Of a stretch of DNA of 64,000 nt, positions 1 to 9,767 are shown in pieces. Under the pieces are notes generated by a model. That model did not search any database. It was not told where the DNA came from and saw only the letters and a program-made list of their open reading frames with translations. Source of the DNA: CBDIHP01 sp965279195 (GTDB lineage Bacteria; Planctomycetota; Planctomycetia; Isosphaerales; Isosphaeraceae). How positions within the stretch are numbered: position 1 is the stretch's first letter; every line of letters starts with the position of its first letter. Both the position numbers and the translations under genes were made by a program. The stretch spans positions 124,001 to 188,000 of the forward strand of contig CBDIHP010000039.1 of assembly GCA_965279195.1 (NCBI GenBank), written 5' to 3'.

Positions 1-150
1 GACGCCCTTCTGAGTCGGTTTGGATTCGATGAGAATCTTGACGTATTTGGCGGCGGCATTGTTGGCGGGGGCCTGCTGCGCCCCGGCGACCGCGGGTGCC
101 AGGACCGCCAGGCTCGCCGCGGCCAGCGACTTCGAGAGCAAGGCCCTCAT
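1..150 (-). CDS. Secreted protein of unknown function, N-terminus only (cut by window edge)
   Basis: Only the first 50 codons are inside the window. The translation starts MRALLSKSLAAASLAVLAPA, a clear Sec-type signal peptide with a likely cleavage after the VAGAQQ region, and continues APANNAAAKYVKILIESKPT. The start at 150 is preferred because AAGGAG at 157-162 lies six bases upstream. A second ATG at 156 would touch that site. It is transcribed in the same direction as the chemotaxis genes upstream of it and is separated from cheX by about 180 bases. The family cannot be recognised from this fragment. Confidence 0.6.
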   Translation of the reverse strand, partial: MRALLSKSLAAASLAVLAPAVAGAQQAPANNAAAKYVKILIESKPTQKGV

Positions 151-328
151 GCGCATCTCCTTACAGACTCGAATCCTTCGTCCGTCCGACGGGGTCCGCC
201 CGCGTCTCCTGCCAGGCGAGAGATCCGTCTCTTCCCTCAATATCGGCAGAATCGACGCGACGCTTCTGAATCCGTTCGGATTTCGCTCCAGTCGTGCGAC
301 ATCGGGGAGGGACGCGGGCCGGCTCGGA

Positions 329-778
329 TCAACGTGCGGCCTGGCTGATGGTGACCTGAAACGGGTCGTCCTCGCAGACGAACCCGAGCGACAGACGTTC
401 TCCCCCCTGGGGCCGGAAGGCGAGGTCGTCCCCCTCGACGATCGCCGGAAGGGACATCTTGCAGGGTTCCGGGAGCTGCGACTTGAACGTGCCGGTGACG
501 ATGTTCGCCAGCTCGCCCAGGGCGTCCTGGACCTGATCGGGGGTCGTCTCCGCGGGTTCCACCCCGAACATCAGGGCGGCCGCCTTGCGGGCGACGGGCA
601 GGGTGCAGTCGAGCGTGACCGCGCCCTCCCACGCGCCCGTGATCTGGATCGAGCCGCTGAGCAGCGGATCGCGGCTCTGGACGGTCGAGAGCGGATGCCC
701 TGTCCGGGCCTCCAGGCCGAGCACGGTGGCCCAGATGTTCTCGACCGATCGTCGCAGGGTCTCTTCGGCGATTTGCAC
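329..778 (-). CDS. cheX: CheX/CheC-type chemotaxis phosphatase domain protein
   Basis: About 149 residues. CheX and CheC proteins dephosphorylate phospho-CheY and so reset chemosensory signalling. The family motif D-x3-E-x2-N is present exactly as DALGELAN (D85, E89, N92 from this start), followed by the IVTGTFK helix typical of the family. The GTG at 778 is chosen because AGGAGG (785-790) is six bases upstream. An alternative GTG at 799 overlaps the cheR stop by four bases. It is the last recognisable member of the cheA-cheW-mcp-cheR run. No CheY is seen in the window, so its substrate must be encoded elsewhere or beyond the left edge. The family call is good; the phosphatase activity is inferred. 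Confidence 0.82.
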   Translation of the reverse strand: MQIAEETLRRSVENIWATVLGLEARTGHPLSTVQSRDPLLSGSIQITGAWEGAVTLDCTLPVARKAAALMFGVEPAETTPDQVQDALGELANIVTGTFKSQLPEPCKMSLPAIVEGDDLAFRPQGGERLSLGFVCEDDPFQVTISQAAR

Positions 779-795
779 GGCAAGCCTCCTGGGAG

Positions 796-1692
796 TCACT
801 CGTGGGGCCGGTCCAACCGAAAGTGGCCGGTCGGGCGTTGGGAAGGAGAGGGCGACGACAGCGAGGACGGGGCCGGGCGGACGTTCCGGTAGATGCCGTT
901 CACGCCGGGCACGCTCTCAAACGTGGAGTCCAGCGAGATCACGCTCTCGGACCCGCCCAGGACGAGATGGCCACCCGGGCGGATCGAACGGGCCATCCGG
1001 GCCAGCATGGTCCGCTTCGTATCGATGTCAAAATAAATCATCACGTTACGGAGGAAAACGATGTCGAGCGGCGGCATCGGCGGCCAGTTGCCGATCAGGT
1101 TCATCTGGGAGAACACCATCATCGAGCGGATCTCGTCCTTGATCTGCCACTCCAGGCCGTCTCGCTGGAAGTAGCGGACGAGGTAGTCCACCGGCAGCCC
1201 CCGGTTCACTTCGAGCTGGGTGAACCGCCCCGTCATCGCCCGCTCCAGCACCTCGCGGGAGAGGTCGGTCGCGATGATCCGCACCTCCCATCCGCCCAGC
1301 GAGGGGAAGTGGCGATGCAGGAGCATGCCGATGGAGTACGGCTCCTGCCCCGACGAGCAGGCCGCGCTCCAGATCGTCAGCCTCTTGGACATGGAGTTCT
1401 TCTGCATCAGCTCGGGGATCAGGGTCCTCTGGAGGTACTCGAACGGGTAATTGTCGCGGAAGAAGAGCGTCTCATTGGTGGTCATCGCCTGGATGACGCG
1501 CTCGCGGAGATGGGACGATCCGTCGGCCCGGAGGCGGCTCAGCAGCTCCTGGGACGACCTCATCCCCTCGTGCCGGGCCAGGCGATCGAGCCTCGCCTCG
1601 GCCAGATAGGACTTGGAATCCTCCAGCTGGATGGCCGAATGCTGCCGGACGAGGCGCCTGACGTAATCGAAGTCGAGTTCGGAGAGGCTCAT
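796..1692 (-). CDS. cheR: Chemotaxis protein methyltransferase CheR
   Basis: 298 residues, the usual CheR length. CheR transfers methyl groups from S-adenosylmethionine to glutamates of methyl-accepting chemotaxis proteins, giving adaptation. The N-terminal helical domain (MSLSELDFDYVRRLV) is followed by the SAM-binding region IWSAACSSGQEPYSIGMLL and the conserved FLRNVMIYFD strand. The internal ATG at 1692 is preferred over an upstream in-frame ATG because the added residues are low-complexity and outside the family. It lies between the soluble MCP and cheX and is probably co-transcribed with them. No CheB methylesterase is visible in the window, so removal of the methyl groups is not accounted for here. 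Confidence 0.92.
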   Translation of the reverse strand: MSLSELDFDYVRRLVRQHSAIQLEDSKSYLAEARLDRLARHEGMRSSQELLSRLRADGSSHLRERVIQAMTTNETLFFRDNYPFEYLQRTLIPELMQKNSMSKRLTIWSAACSSGQEPYSIGMLLHRHFPSLGGWEVRIIATDLSREVLERAMTGRFTQLEVNRGLPVDYLVRYFQRDGLEWQIKDEIRSMMVFSQMNLIGNWPPMPPLDIVFLRNVMIYFDIDTKRTMLARMARSIRPGGHLVLGGSESVISLDSTFESVPGVNGIYRNVRPAPSSLSSPSPSQRPTGHFRLDRPHE

Positions 1693-1798
1693 GATGCGGT
1701 CTCGCGTGGGATCCGTCTGGAGAAGGGACCTGCCGGGCCGGTCCGGGCCGAGGGCTCGCACGCCCGGCGGTCCGGCCGGGCGGGCGCAAACTGGTCGA

Positions 1799-4174
1799 TC
1801 ACGGGGCAGGGGTCCCCTCCGATAGCGAGCGGTCGTCCATGGTCAGGACGACGCGCTCGAGCTCCTTGGAGAGTTCCCCAAGCTCGTCGGTCGCCAGACG
1901 CGACTCCTTCGCCCCCTCGGTGGTGCTCGCCGCCGCCTGCGCCACTGAGATGATGCTCCGGGCGATCTCCGCGCTGCCCCTCGCCGCCTCGCTCACGTTC
2001 CTCGAGATCTCGTTGGTGGTCGCCGTCTGCTCCTCGACCGCGGTCGCGATGCTGCTCTGGATGTCGTTGATCTGGTTGATGATGGCGCCGATCTGCCCGA
2101 TCGCATCGACCGCCCCCTGCGTGTCGCGCTGGATGGCCTCGATCTTCTGGCTGATGTCCTCGGTCGCCTTGGCCGTCTCCTTCGCCAGCTCCTTCACCTC
2201 ATTCGCCACCACGGCGAAGCCCTTCCCGGCCTCCCCGGCCCGGGCGGCCTCGATCGTGGCGTTGAGCGCCAGCAGGTTGGTCTGGCCGGCGATGGACGTG
2301 ATGACCTTGATCACCTTCCCGATCTCCGCGCTCGACTCCCCGAGCTTGCCGACGATCGAATTGGTCCGCTCGGCCACCGTCACCGCCACCGTGGCCACCT
2401 TGGCGGCCTCGCTGGCGTTCTTGGCGATCTCCTTGATGCTCACCCCCATCTCGTCGATGCCGGTGGCCACGCTCTGGGCGTTCATGCTCACCTGCTCGGC
2501 CGAGGAGGACACCATGTTGGCCTGGTGGGCCGTCTGGTCGGCGTTCTGGCTCATCTGGCCGTTGATCTGGGACAGCACGCTGACCGACCGGCCGATGCCG
2601 ACGACATTCGCCGCGACCCGGGCCAGGACCGTTTTAAGCTGGGATGCCACCTTTTGCTCGCGTTCCCTGGCGTTGTGTCGATCGGTCACAACGTCCCATG
2701 AGAGGAGCGGTCCGAGGAACTGGCCTTTCTTGTCGCTCAGCGCATGGACTTGACACTCGATCCGCTCGGGCCCGAACTGGATGGTCGACCGGATCGGCAG
2801 GCTGCGGCCGTCCATCAGCTGGGCACGATGCCTCGCCAGCTCGGGGTGGAACTGGTCGAGCGTCGCCGCCCGGAAGTGCTCCGCCGGGATCGGCAGGTGC
2901 TCCTCCATGCGCCTGAGGAGCCGCATGGCGGCGGGGTTGATATAGCGGATCTTGAGGTCGGCGTCGGCCTGGATCATGTTGGCCGGGCAGCATTCGAGGA
3001 TCGAGCGGTAGCCCGCCGCCTCCGATTGGTCCGAGCAGCGGAACAGGATCGCGGACGCGGCCCTGGCGAGGAGCCGGTACGATTCGATCTCGGGGTCGGC
3101 CCCCGACCTCGGCCCAGTCCTCACGAACTGGAGGACCATCCTCACCCTGTGGTTGAGCACCAGCGGCAGCGCGAGCGCCTCGGAGATCCCCGCCCGCTTG
3201 AGCGCCGCCGACAGCCCCCCCTCCCTCGCCCCGCCCGGATCCGCGCCGACGACCGGCTCGCGCGACTTCCACGCGCGCCCCAGGGACGTTTCACCCTGAC
3301 CGATCCGCATCCCCTGGATGGCCCCGGCGTACCCTTCCGGGACCGGGCCCCGGACCTCTCCCGCGAGCAGGGAGTGGTCGCGTTCGTCCGGCTCCCACTG
3401 GACGGCGCCGTCCCACCCGAACTGATCGATCAGGCCCTCCGAGAGTACTTCCAGCGCCGATTCGAAGGACTCGCAATTCTCCAGGGCCCCGAGCAGGTCC
3501 GAGACCCGATGCGCCGACTCGGCCCTCGCGTGCGACATTTCCCGGTTTCGGACGAGTTCCAGCGAGGTCGAGCAGGCCGCGCCGATGTTCCGGAGGAACT
3601 GGATCCGGGCGTCGCCATCCGCCTCGCGCTGCCTGGAGAGGAACTCGATCACGGCCACGGGGTGTCCCGCATGCTGGAGAGTGATGGCGATGGCGGAAGC
3701 GTAGCCCTCGGACGCGGCCGTCTGGAGCCGTTCGCCCTCCCCCTGGGCCCCTTCGATCAGCTGGATCACGGGCCCGCGTTCGGCCCAGGCCCGGCCGACC
3801 GCGTCGCGGGCCGCCCGCCCGCCGGAATCCCTGCCGAGCGAGCGGAGTGATTCCTCGATGATCCCGGAGTGCCAGGTCGGGACAAGCGCACCGGCCGGCT
3901 CGTCCCATGCCCAGTACCAGCCGCACGCCCAGCCTCCCAGCCGCTGGACCTCCTGGAGCAGGGCGGGGATCGCCTCGTCCAGGCGGTCGATGCGGTCGGC
4001 GACCTGGCGGATCTGCTCGATGGCCTCGATCGCCAGCTCCGCCCTAGCCGGCCAGCCGTTCCTCGCGACCGGCTTGGCACGGGCCTCGGCGGCCACCTGG
4101 ACCACCCCCCCGTCCGAGCCGACCTCCTCGATGAAGCGGGACGCCCGCTGGATCCGATCCTGGCCATTCTTCAC
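1799..4174 (-). CDS. Soluble methyl-accepting chemotaxis protein with GAF-like and PAS-like sensor domains
   Basis: 791 residues from GTG 4174, which has AGGAG at 4182-4186, seven bases upstream. No transmembrane segment is visible, so this should be a cytoplasmic receptor. The N-terminal half contains two regions that read like GAF domains (about 60-220 and 235-390), then a PAS-like stretch ending near 510. The C-terminal third is a methyl-accepting signalling domain. Its conserved hairpin tip ([18 protein letters not shown]) is near residue 630 and is followed by [13 protein letters not shown]. It lies between cheW and cheR in a single run and so is probably the dedicated receptor for this CheA. 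The ligand is unknown. Domain boundaries are by eye; the MCP call is firm. Confidence 0.9.
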   Translation of the reverse strand: MKNGQDRIQRASRFIEEVGSDGGVVQVAAEARAKPVARNGWPARAELAIEAIEQIRQVADRIDRLDEAIPALLQEVQRLGGWACGWYWAWDEPAGALVPTWHSGIIEESLRSLGRDSGGRAARDAVGRAWAERGPVIQLIEGAQGEGERLQTAASEGYASAIAITLQHAGHPVAVIEFLSRQREADGDARIQFLRNIGAACSTSLELVRNREMSHARAESAHRVSDLLGALENCESFESALEVLSEGLIDQFGWDGAVQWEPDERDHSLLAGEVRGPVPEGYAGAIQGMRIGQGETSLGRAWKSREPVVGADPGGAREGGLSAALKRAGISEALALPLVLNHRVRMVLQFVRTGPRSGADPEIESYRLLARAASAILFRCSDQSEAAGYRSILECCPANMIQADADLKIRYINPAAMRLLRRMEEHLPIPAEHFRAATLDQFHPELARHRAQLMDGRSLPIRSTIQFGPERIECQVHALSDKKGQFLGPLLSWDVVTDRHNAREREQKVASQLKTVLARVAANVVGIGRSVSVLSQINGQMSQNADQTAHQANMVSSSAEQVSMNAQSVATGIDEMGVSIKEIAKNASEAAKVATVAVTVAERTNSIVGKLGESSAEIGKVIKVITSIAGQTNLLALNATIEAARAGEAGKGFAVVANEVKELAKETAKATEDISQKIEAIQRDTQGAVDAIGQIGAIINQINDIQSSIATAVEEQTATTNEISRNVSEAARGSAEIARSIISVAQAAASTTEGAKESRLATDELGELSKELERVVLTMDDRSLSEGTPAP

Positions 4175-4211
4175 GGCGCTGCTCCTGTGGTCATCGGGTG
4201 TGTTAGGGGCC

Positions 4212-4661
4212 TCAGGCGATCCGGGCGACCGCCTCATTCGCCTGGATGATCCGCTCGGGATCGACGATGAGGATCAGGTTGTCTTGATACTTGTGGATGC
4301 CGATCACGAGCTCCTTGATGATCGGCGGCACGGTCTCGGGCGGGGCCTCGAGGATCGACGGGTCGAGTTCGAGGACGTCGCCGATCTCGTCGGCGAGCAG
4401 GCTCACGGGGCCGTCGCTGGTCCGGATCACGATGTTCAGGGGCTGGAGGCCCCCCGGCAGCGGCGGCAACCCCAGGCGCTCGCGGAGGTCGACCGCCATC
4501 ACGATCTGGCCACGCAGGTTGATCAGGCCGCGGACGAGCCTCGGCGCGAGCGGGACGCCGGTGATCTCGTGGAACCGGATCACTTCCTGGACCTGGAGGA
4601 CCTCGATTCCGAGCAGCAGGTCGCCGACGTGGAACGTGCAGTATTGCTGGAGTCTCGCCAC
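4212..4661 (-). CDS. cheW: Chemotaxis coupling protein CheW
   Basis: 149 residues, one CheW domain, which links CheA to receptors. Typical features are [20 protein letters not shown] at the N-terminus and [20 protein letters not shown] in the middle, with DEIGDVLEL later. The start is GTG, with AGGAG eight bases upstream, and it begins three bases after the cheA stop. The two genes are therefore very likely translated together. Confidence 0.93.
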   Translation of the reverse strand: MARLQQYCTFHVGDLLLGIEVLQVQEVIRFHEITGVPLAPRLVRGLINLRGQIVMAVDLRERLGLPPLPGGLQPLNIVIRTSDGPVSLLADEIGDVLELDPSILEAPPETVPPIIKELVIGIHKYQDNLILIVDPERIIQANEAVARIA

Positions 4662-4664
4662 GGC

Positions 4665-6938
4665 TCAGGCTCCTTTCGCGAGGGCGGGCCCGGAGGAGAA
4701 TTCCGGGAATTTCGTGTGGATCAGGGCCGGCAGGTCCACCAGATCGGTCACCTGCCCCTGGATGACGGCGCTTCCGAGGATCCCGACCGTGGCGGCACTG
4801 CGCTGGACCTCGACGGGGCTCCGCACGATGTCGAGGATCCGCGAGACGACCAGCCCGACGCTCCGACCCTCCTCGGAATACACGACGACCTGCAGATGAC
4901 CGGCCGACTTCGGGGCGGCGGGGCCGAGGCGCAGGGCCGAGCCGAGCGGCAGGAGGGGCATGATCTGGCCGCGATACTGCACGACGTCCTCGCCGAGGGA
5001 GCTTTCCAGCTCGTCGCCGGGGATCTCTTCCAGGCGATCGACCAGCCCGAGGGGCACGGCCAGCCGCTGGCGTTCGCCGACCTGGACGAGCAGCAGGAAA
5101 TTGCTCTCGTCGACGCCGGTGGCCTTCTCCACCTGCTCGAAGGCGTGCCGATCACGCTGCCGGGCCTGGAGACGCGACTGCTTCGCGATGCCCGCGACGT
5201 CGAGGATCAGCGACACGCGCCCGTCGCCCATGATCGTCGCGCCGGCGAAAATCTCGATCGACTTGAGCTGCTTCGCCAGCGGCTTGACGACGATCTCCTC
5301 GGTGTCGGCGATGCCCTCGACCACCAGGCCGAACTGGCGGTCGTCGGCCTGGAGCACGATGACGTTCATGCCGTCCCGATCCGCCGACGGCCCCTCGGCT
5401 TCCAGCCCGAACAGTCGATTCAGGTAGACCAGGGGCAGGAGCCTGCCCCGGAGCCGGTAGACCGGGGCCCCGTGGATCCACTCGACCGACTTCGCGACCT
5501 GCTCGCCTTCCAGCCGCACCAGTTCCAGGAGATTCACCTGGGGGATGGCGAAACGCTGCCCGGCGGACTCGACGATGAGCGCCGGGATGATCGCGAGGGT
5601 GAGGGGGATCTTGATCCGTACGGTGGTCCCCTTGCCGAGGCGGCTGTCGATGTCGACCGAGCCGGCGATCTTCTCGATGTTCGTCTTCACGACATCCATG
5701 CCGACGCCGCGCCCGGAGATATTCGTGACCTTCTCGGCCGTCGAGAATCCCGGGAGGAAGATGAGCTGGATCAGGTCGTGCGTGTTGAGTCGGGCCGCCG
5801 CGTCGGGAGTGATCAGGCCGCGTTCGACCGCCTTGCGGGCGATCCTCTGCGGGTCGATCCCCCCGCCGTCGTCGGAGATCTCGATGTTGACCTGGCCGCT
5901 CTCGTGGTAGGCGCGGAGCCGGAGTGTCGCGGTCGCCGGCTTGCCCTTACGCGCCCGCTCCTCGGCCGGCTCGATGCCGTGGTCCAGGGAGTTGCGGACG
6001 ATGTGGGTGAGCGGGTCCTTGATCGCCTCGATGATGGTCTTGTCGAGCTCGGTGCCCCGACCTTCCATCTCGATCCGGACCTGCTTGCGGCAGATCACCG
6101 CGAGGTCGCGGACCAGCCTCGGGAACTTGTCCCAGATCGTGCCGATCGGCTGCATGCGCGTCTTCATGACGCCTTCCTGCAGCTCGGTCGTGATCAGGTT
6201 GAGCCTCTGGCTGGTGCCGAGGAATGAGGCATCCTTCCGGTTCGTGGAGTGCTGGAGGATCTGGTTGCGGGCGAGCACGAGTTCGCCGACGAGGTTCATC
6301 AGTCGGTCGAGCAGGCTGACGTTGACCCGGATGTTCCCGCCGGCGACCCCCTCCCTCGACGAGGACACCCCCGACCCGGCCGTCGCAAGCTCACGCGGGA
6401 CCTCGCCCGGCAGCTCGGCCGTCGAGGGGATTTCCTCCGGCTCGACCGGATCTGCCGTCGCGGCTTCGGGGAGGGCGGGCGGGACTTCGTGCATGGCCGA
6501 CGGCGCGAGCCCGAGGGTGATCGGCCGGGTCGCGGCGTCCGGCTCGCCCTCGCCCGCGGCGAGGAAGGCCTCGAACCGCTCGATCAGGTCGAGGCAGTCA
6601 TCCTCGCCGTCGGTGCCGGTCGATTCGACGCTGGCGAGCATCCCCCGGATGGCGTCGACCAGCGCCAGCATGGCGCTGGTGACCTCGCCGGACCAGGGCA
6701 TCAGCCCGTCCCGGATCGCGCTCAGGACGTTCTCGCCCGCGTGGGTGAGCCGCTCGAGCCTGGGGAGCCCGAAGAAGCCGCAGGTCCCCTTGATGGTGTG
6801 GACCGTCCGGAAGATCAGATCGAGGCTGGCCCGGTCCTTGGGGTTCGCCTCGATCTGGACGAGTTCCCTGTCGAGCATGTCGAGCCCCTCGTGGCTCTCG
6901 ACCAGGAACTCCTTCATCACGTTGTCGATGTCGGCCAT
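4665..6938 (-). CDS. cheA: Chemotaxis histidine kinase CheA with two C-terminal CheW-like domains
   Basis: 757 residues. CheA autophosphorylates on its Hpt histidine and passes phosphate to response regulators. The order is Hpt domain (about 1-125, H47 in TVHTIKGTCGFF), a Pro/Glu-rich linker (130-200), dimerisation helices (about 203-270), an HATPase core (NSLDHGIEP near 316, ISDDGGGID near 357, GRGVGMDV near 412), a CheW/P5 domain (about 450-590) and a second CheW-like domain (about 615-745). There is no CheY-binding P2 domain and no receiver domain. It is the first gene of the run, with about 135 bases to the next gene upstream; no convincing promoter or strong Shine-Dalgarno site was found there. 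Confidence 0.94.
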   Translation of the reverse strand: MADIDNVMKEFLVESHEGLDMLDRELVQIEANPKDRASLDLIFRTVHTIKGTCGFFGLPRLERLTHAGENVLSAIRDGLMPWSGEVTSAMLALVDAIRGMLASVESTGTDGEDDCLDLIERFEAFLAAGEGEPDAATRPITLGLAPSAMHEVPPALPEAATADPVEPEEIPSTAELPGEVPRELATAGSGVSSSREGVAGGNIRVNVSLLDRLMNLVGELVLARNQILQHSTNRKDASFLGTSQRLNLITTELQEGVMKTRMQPIGTIWDKFPRLVRDLAVICRKQVRIEMEGRGTELDKTIIEAIKDPLTHIVRNSLDHGIEPAEERARKGKPATATLRLRAYHESGQVNIEISDDGGGIDPQRIARKAVERGLITPDAAARLNTHDLIQLIFLPGFSTAEKVTNISGRGVGMDVVKTNIEKIAGSVDIDSRLGKGTTVRIKIPLTLAIIPALIVESAGQRFAIPQVNLLELVRLEGEQVAKSVEWIHGAPVYRLRGRLLPLVYLNRLFGLEAEGPSADRDGMNVIVLQADDRQFGLVVEGIADTEEIVVKPLAKQLKSIEIFAGATIMGDGRVSLILDVAGIAKQSRLQARQRDRHAFEQVEKATGVDESNFLLLVQVGERQRLAVPLGLVDRLEEIPGDELESSLGEDVVQYRGQIMPLLPLGSALRLGPAAPKSAGHLQVVVYSEEGRSVGLVVSRILDIVRSPVEVQRSAATVGILGSAVIQGQVTDLVDLPALIHTKFPEFSSGPALAKGA

Positions 6939-7073
6939 GGTGTCGATCCCGGAGGAGACCCGTTGGCGCGCGACCCTCTCTGGGGCGCGCCGCCTCGTGT
7001 TGTGAGCAACTTGATCCGGCTGTTCTCACCATAGGTCACACTCCGGCGGCGCGATGGGAGGACTCGCGGTTTT

Positions 7074-7634
7074 TCAGCGCTTCCGCCCCAGGGACGAGAA
7101 GTAGCGTATCGTTTCGTTCGAATGGATCCCCGCCCAGTGCGGTTCGGATTCCAGGCGTTGCTCCGCCTCGACGTGGATCAGCAACCCGAATTGATAGACG
7201 AGCAGCCAGATGTAGAGGATCACGAACACCGGCAGAAGGCATCGGATGCGGAGCGGCGTGCGGAAGATCTTGTGATTCTGGAGGATCAGCATCAGTGGCA
7301 GGCAGAGCGCGGTCAGGACGTACTTGCCCATCAGGAAGGACATCCAGCCGCGGTCGATCAGGTAACGCATGAACGGATTGACCTCCTCGCAACCGAGTTC
7401 GAGGAGGTTGAGCGTGAGGAAGCCGTCCGCGAGCGTCAGCGACAGCAGCAGCACGCAGAGCGTGAACAGCGATTGCGGGTAGCGGTCCACGTGGTAGGGG
7501 GTGGCCGCTTCCGACGCGCGACGGGCGGTCCCGCGTCGGTGGTAGCCCCGGAAACTGTCGAAGGGGGACGTCGGGGATTTCCTCCGGTCGGGGATCCGGC
7601 GACGATCGACGGGATCTGTCGGTTGACTGGACAT
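7074..7634 (-). CDS. DUF5658-type small membrane protein
   Basis: About 186 residues. The first 65 residues are hydrophilic and Arg-rich. The rest holds three to four membrane segments (LFTLCVLLLSLTLADGFLTL; an Asn-Pro-Phe turn, EVNPFMRYL; then FLMGKYVLTALCLPLMLIL; then LLPVFVILYIWLLVYQFGLL), the pattern of the DUF5658 family. No catalytic function is known for the family. The ATG at 7634 is chosen because GGAGG (7639-7643) lies just upstream. A longer reading back to 7880 would be low-complexity Arg/Pro. It sits between the pseudopilin block and the chemosensory run on the same strand, and a functional link with either is not established. Confidence 0.65.
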   Translation of the reverse strand: MSSQPTDPVDRRRIPDRRKSPTSPFDSFRGYHRRGTARRASEAATPYHVDRYPQSLFTLCVLLLSLTLADGFLTLNLLELGCEEVNPFMRYLIDRGWMSFLMGKYVLTALCLPLMLILQNHKIFRTPLRIRCLLPVFVILYIWLLVYQFGLLIHVEAEQRLESEPHWAGIHSNETIRYFSSLGRKR

Positions 7635-7885
7635 GGAACCTCCGAGTTCCCGGTGTTTCCGAGGCATTTGCGGGCGGCGCACCGACCGTCGTCGTTGGCG
7701 ACCCGGGGCCGGGGCTTGCACGGCACGGCCGGTCGTCGTGCCCTCGGGCGGTTTCGTGGCCCACCCCTCCGGACGACCGGTCGCACCGACCAACGATCGG
7801 TCCCGGGCCCCCCCGCCGAGGGCAATCGACAAGAGGGCTGTGAGCCCGCATCCGGGGTGCGAGTCGTTCATGTCGTTCATGTCGT

Positions 7886-8269
7886 TCAGAACGTCGCGGG
7901 CATCGGGTCGGGAAGCGACCCGCCGAGCAGGGGTGCGACGGCGACGGACCAGCGATGTTCGTTCGGATCCCCGAGGCGGAGATAGGTGGCCACAAAGGTC
8001 CTGTCCCCCATCGAGGTCGGGACCGTCAGGTAGCAGGAATAGGGGTCGATGTCGGTCGCGTTCGGCGGGTCGCCCGTCTCCAACAGGGCGATGGCACGGC
8101 CGAGCACGTAGACGGCACCTTCGTCTCGCGCCGCCCGCGCGGATCTCGCGCGGTCGATCGCGAAGGATGCGCTCGCCTGGCGGGCGGCCACGGCCCAGGC
8201 GGTGGCGAGGGACGCGAGCAGGATGACCACGAGCATCAGGGCGAAGCCGCGGCGGATGGGGCGTCTCAT
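7886..8269 (-). CDS. Prepilin-like protein, GspK/PilX-type N-terminus
   Basis: 127 residues. The N-terminus RRPIRRGFALMLVVILLASL resembles the start of PilX or GspK minor pseudopilins: positive charge, GFAL, then one hydrophobic helix. The body is much shorter than a full GspK (about 300 residues), so it is an abbreviated minor pseudopilin or an uncharacterised relative. The start overlaps the stop of the preceding pseudopilin gene as ATGA, showing translational coupling within the pseudopilin operon. Its C-terminus ends at 7886 inside three copies of a nine-base repeat (GTCGTTCAT, plus strand). Confidence 0.6.
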   Translation of the reverse strand: MRRPIRRGFALMLVVILLASLATAWAVAARQASASFAIDRARSARAARDEGAVYVLGRAIALLETGDPPNATDIDPYSCYLTVPTSMGDRTFVATYLRLGDPNEHRWSVAVAPLLGGSLPDPMPATF

Positions 8270-8805
8270 GGCGGATCCAGTGCGATGAATCGGTAGTTCG
8301 ATGTGATGCCTTGAGAGGTCAGCCTTAGGTCGATCTGGACGGCGTTGCCCAGGTCGCTCGCGGTGAAGTTCGAGACGTGGGTCGCGACGACGGTGGAAAC
8401 CCCCGTCGCCTGGTTGAACCGCACGAGCTTGTCACCGTTCTGGGTGTAACTGATCACGACGTCGGGGGCGGCCCAGCTGGCGAGGCCGTCGAGAGGGTCG
8501 CCGCCGTCGAAGCAGAGCCACAGGGAGGTGCCCCCGGGCTGCACGCGGCCGACCCATCGGGAACGGTCCCGGGGATCGGAGGTAGACGACGCTTCCGGGT
8601 AGTAGCCGGACAGGTCGCCCGCCAGGGTGGAGACGGCCAGCTCGGCCTCCTCGGTCAGTCGCGAGTTGCGGACCGACTCCCAGGCCGATCGCCCGAAGGC
8701 GATCCATGTCGTCCCGACGATCATGCTGAGCATGCTCAGCAGCAGGGTGACGATGATCAACTCGGTCATGGAGAAGCCGCGACGGGCTGGTCTTCGGGCT
8801 CTCAT
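8266..8805 (-). CDS. Prepilin-like minor pseudopilin, GspJ-type
   Basis: 179 residues from ATG 8805, which overlaps the preceding stop as ATGA. It has the type III signal RRGFSMTELIIVTLLLSMLS, with cleavage expected before the Phe and Glu at position +5. The remainder (TEEAELAVSTLAGDLSGYYP and a C-terminal beta-rich region) is like GspJ. It should sit at the tip of the pseudopilus or pilus after processing by a prepilin peptidase, which is not in this window. It is part of a tight gspG-I-J-K-like run. Confidence 0.7.
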   Translation of the reverse strand: MRARRPARRGFSMTELIIVTLLLSMLSMIVGTTWIAFGRSAWESVRNSRLTEEAELAVSTLAGDLSGYYPEASSTSDPRDRSRWVGRVQPGGTSLWLCFDGGDPLDGLASWAAPDVVISYTQNGDKLVRFNQATGVSTVVATHVSNFTASDLGNAVQIDLRLTSQGITSNYRFIALDPP

Positions 8806-9173
8806 TGGAGGGTCGGGTCCGTGTTCACGACCGCCGTTGCGCTGTCGTTCGCGGCGGAGTAGGTCCAACTCTCGACGACCTGAGAGTTCAGGGATGGGAG
8901 CGAGGCGGCGGGCGGCGAAGGGACCGCCGACTGGACCCTCGCCCTCGCGCCGAACTTCGCGGCCCAGCGGTTGTCGACCGGCACGAGGTAGTACGTCGCG
9001 CCCGCGGGGAAGCGTGCCTGCAGCCGCCTGTGCTGCCGGTACTGGGAGACGACCATGGGGGCGAGCCCCGCGAGGACGAAGCCGAGGACGACGAACGCGA
9101 TCTGGACCTCGACGAGGCTGACCCCGGGACGGCGGCGGCCATCCGGCCCCGGGATCACGGAATTCCGCAACAT
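8802..9173 (-). CDS. Prepilin-like minor pseudopilin, GspI/PilV-type
   Basis: 123 residues. The N-terminal signal is GVSLVEVQIAFVVLGFVLA, with the +5 Glu. AGGAG lies seven bases before the ATG at 9173. The length and position between the GspG-like and GspJ-like genes match GspI. The C-terminal 40 residues are Ser/Ala rich and not informative. It is coupled by an ATGA overlap to the next gene. Confidence 0.7.
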   Translation of the reverse strand: MLRNSVIPGPDGRRRPGVSLVEVQIAFVVLGFVLAGLAPMVVSQYRQHRRLQARFPAGATYYLVPVDNRWAAKFGARARVQSAVPSPPAASLPSLNSQVVESWTYSAANDSATAVVNTDPTLQ

Positions 9174-9191
9174 CTCGCGACTCCTCTCGGC

Positions 9192-9728
9192 TCAGGGATA
9201 GGCCGGGGTGATGGTGTACGGCGTCCCCGGCGAGACGTAGTCGGAGCTGCTGCTCACGGCCCCGGAGATGTTCCCCTCCTGCGTGATGGTGAAGGCCCCC
9301 GACCAGGGGCCGCCGGATTTCCGCGCCGCGATCGCCGAGAACGAGGTCAGGAACGAGCCCGTCGGCCCGACCGCCAGGTCAAAGTCGTAACGGCCGGTGG
9401 AGCTGGGCTGGCCGGCGTCGAGCAGGCCGGCATTCCGGAGGGTGGCGAAGTCGCTGGCGTAGGTCCGGTTCTCCAGCCAGTAGACCCGCTGGGCCGACCA
9501 AATCGAGCGGAGCTGGACGAACGACAGCTCGGCCGCGGAGTTCTCCATCGATCGCTGGAATGACGGGATGGCCATCGAGATCAGGATCCCCATCACGGTG
9601 ACCACGATCAGGATCTCGACCAGGGAGAAGCCCGCTCGCCGTCGGCCTTCGGGGCCGCCGGTCCTGTCGCGCCTGGGGCGAGTCTGAGGTTTTTCAGGGA
9701 GCTTGATTCCGCCAGTTGCGAATAGCAT
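9192..9728 (-). CDS. Type II secretion pseudopilin, GspG-like
   Basis: 178 residues. A basic leader (about 30 residues, Arg-rich) precedes AGFSLVEILIVVTVMGILIS, a type III prepilin signal with the +5 Glu. The ATG at 9728 has GGAGG about nine bases upstream. The mature protein would be about 145 residues, like GspG. It starts 39 bases after the gspF stop on the same strand. The second GspG/PilA-like gene of the locus is at 18644, so the window has two candidate major subunits. Confidence 0.78.
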   Translation of the reverse strand: MLFATGGIKLPEKPQTRPRRDRTGGPEGRRRAGFSLVEILIVVTVMGILISMAIPSFQRSMENSAAELSFVQLRSIWSAQRVYWLENRTYASDFATLRNAGLLDAGQPSSTGRYDFDLAVGPTGSFLTSFSAIAARKSGGPWSGAFTITQEGNISGAVSSSSDYVSPGTPYTITPAYP

Positions 9729-9767
9729 CTCGGAGGGCCTCCGCGGCCAGGTCGATCTCGAGGCAGG

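Noticed and set aside
7635..7880. Upstream extension of the DUF5658 gene (Met-Asn-Asp repeated start)
   Set aside because: Added residues are low-complexity Arg/Pro and the internal ATG at 7634 has a clear GGAGG. The tandem nine-base repeat near 7866-7892 only creates the repeated start codons.
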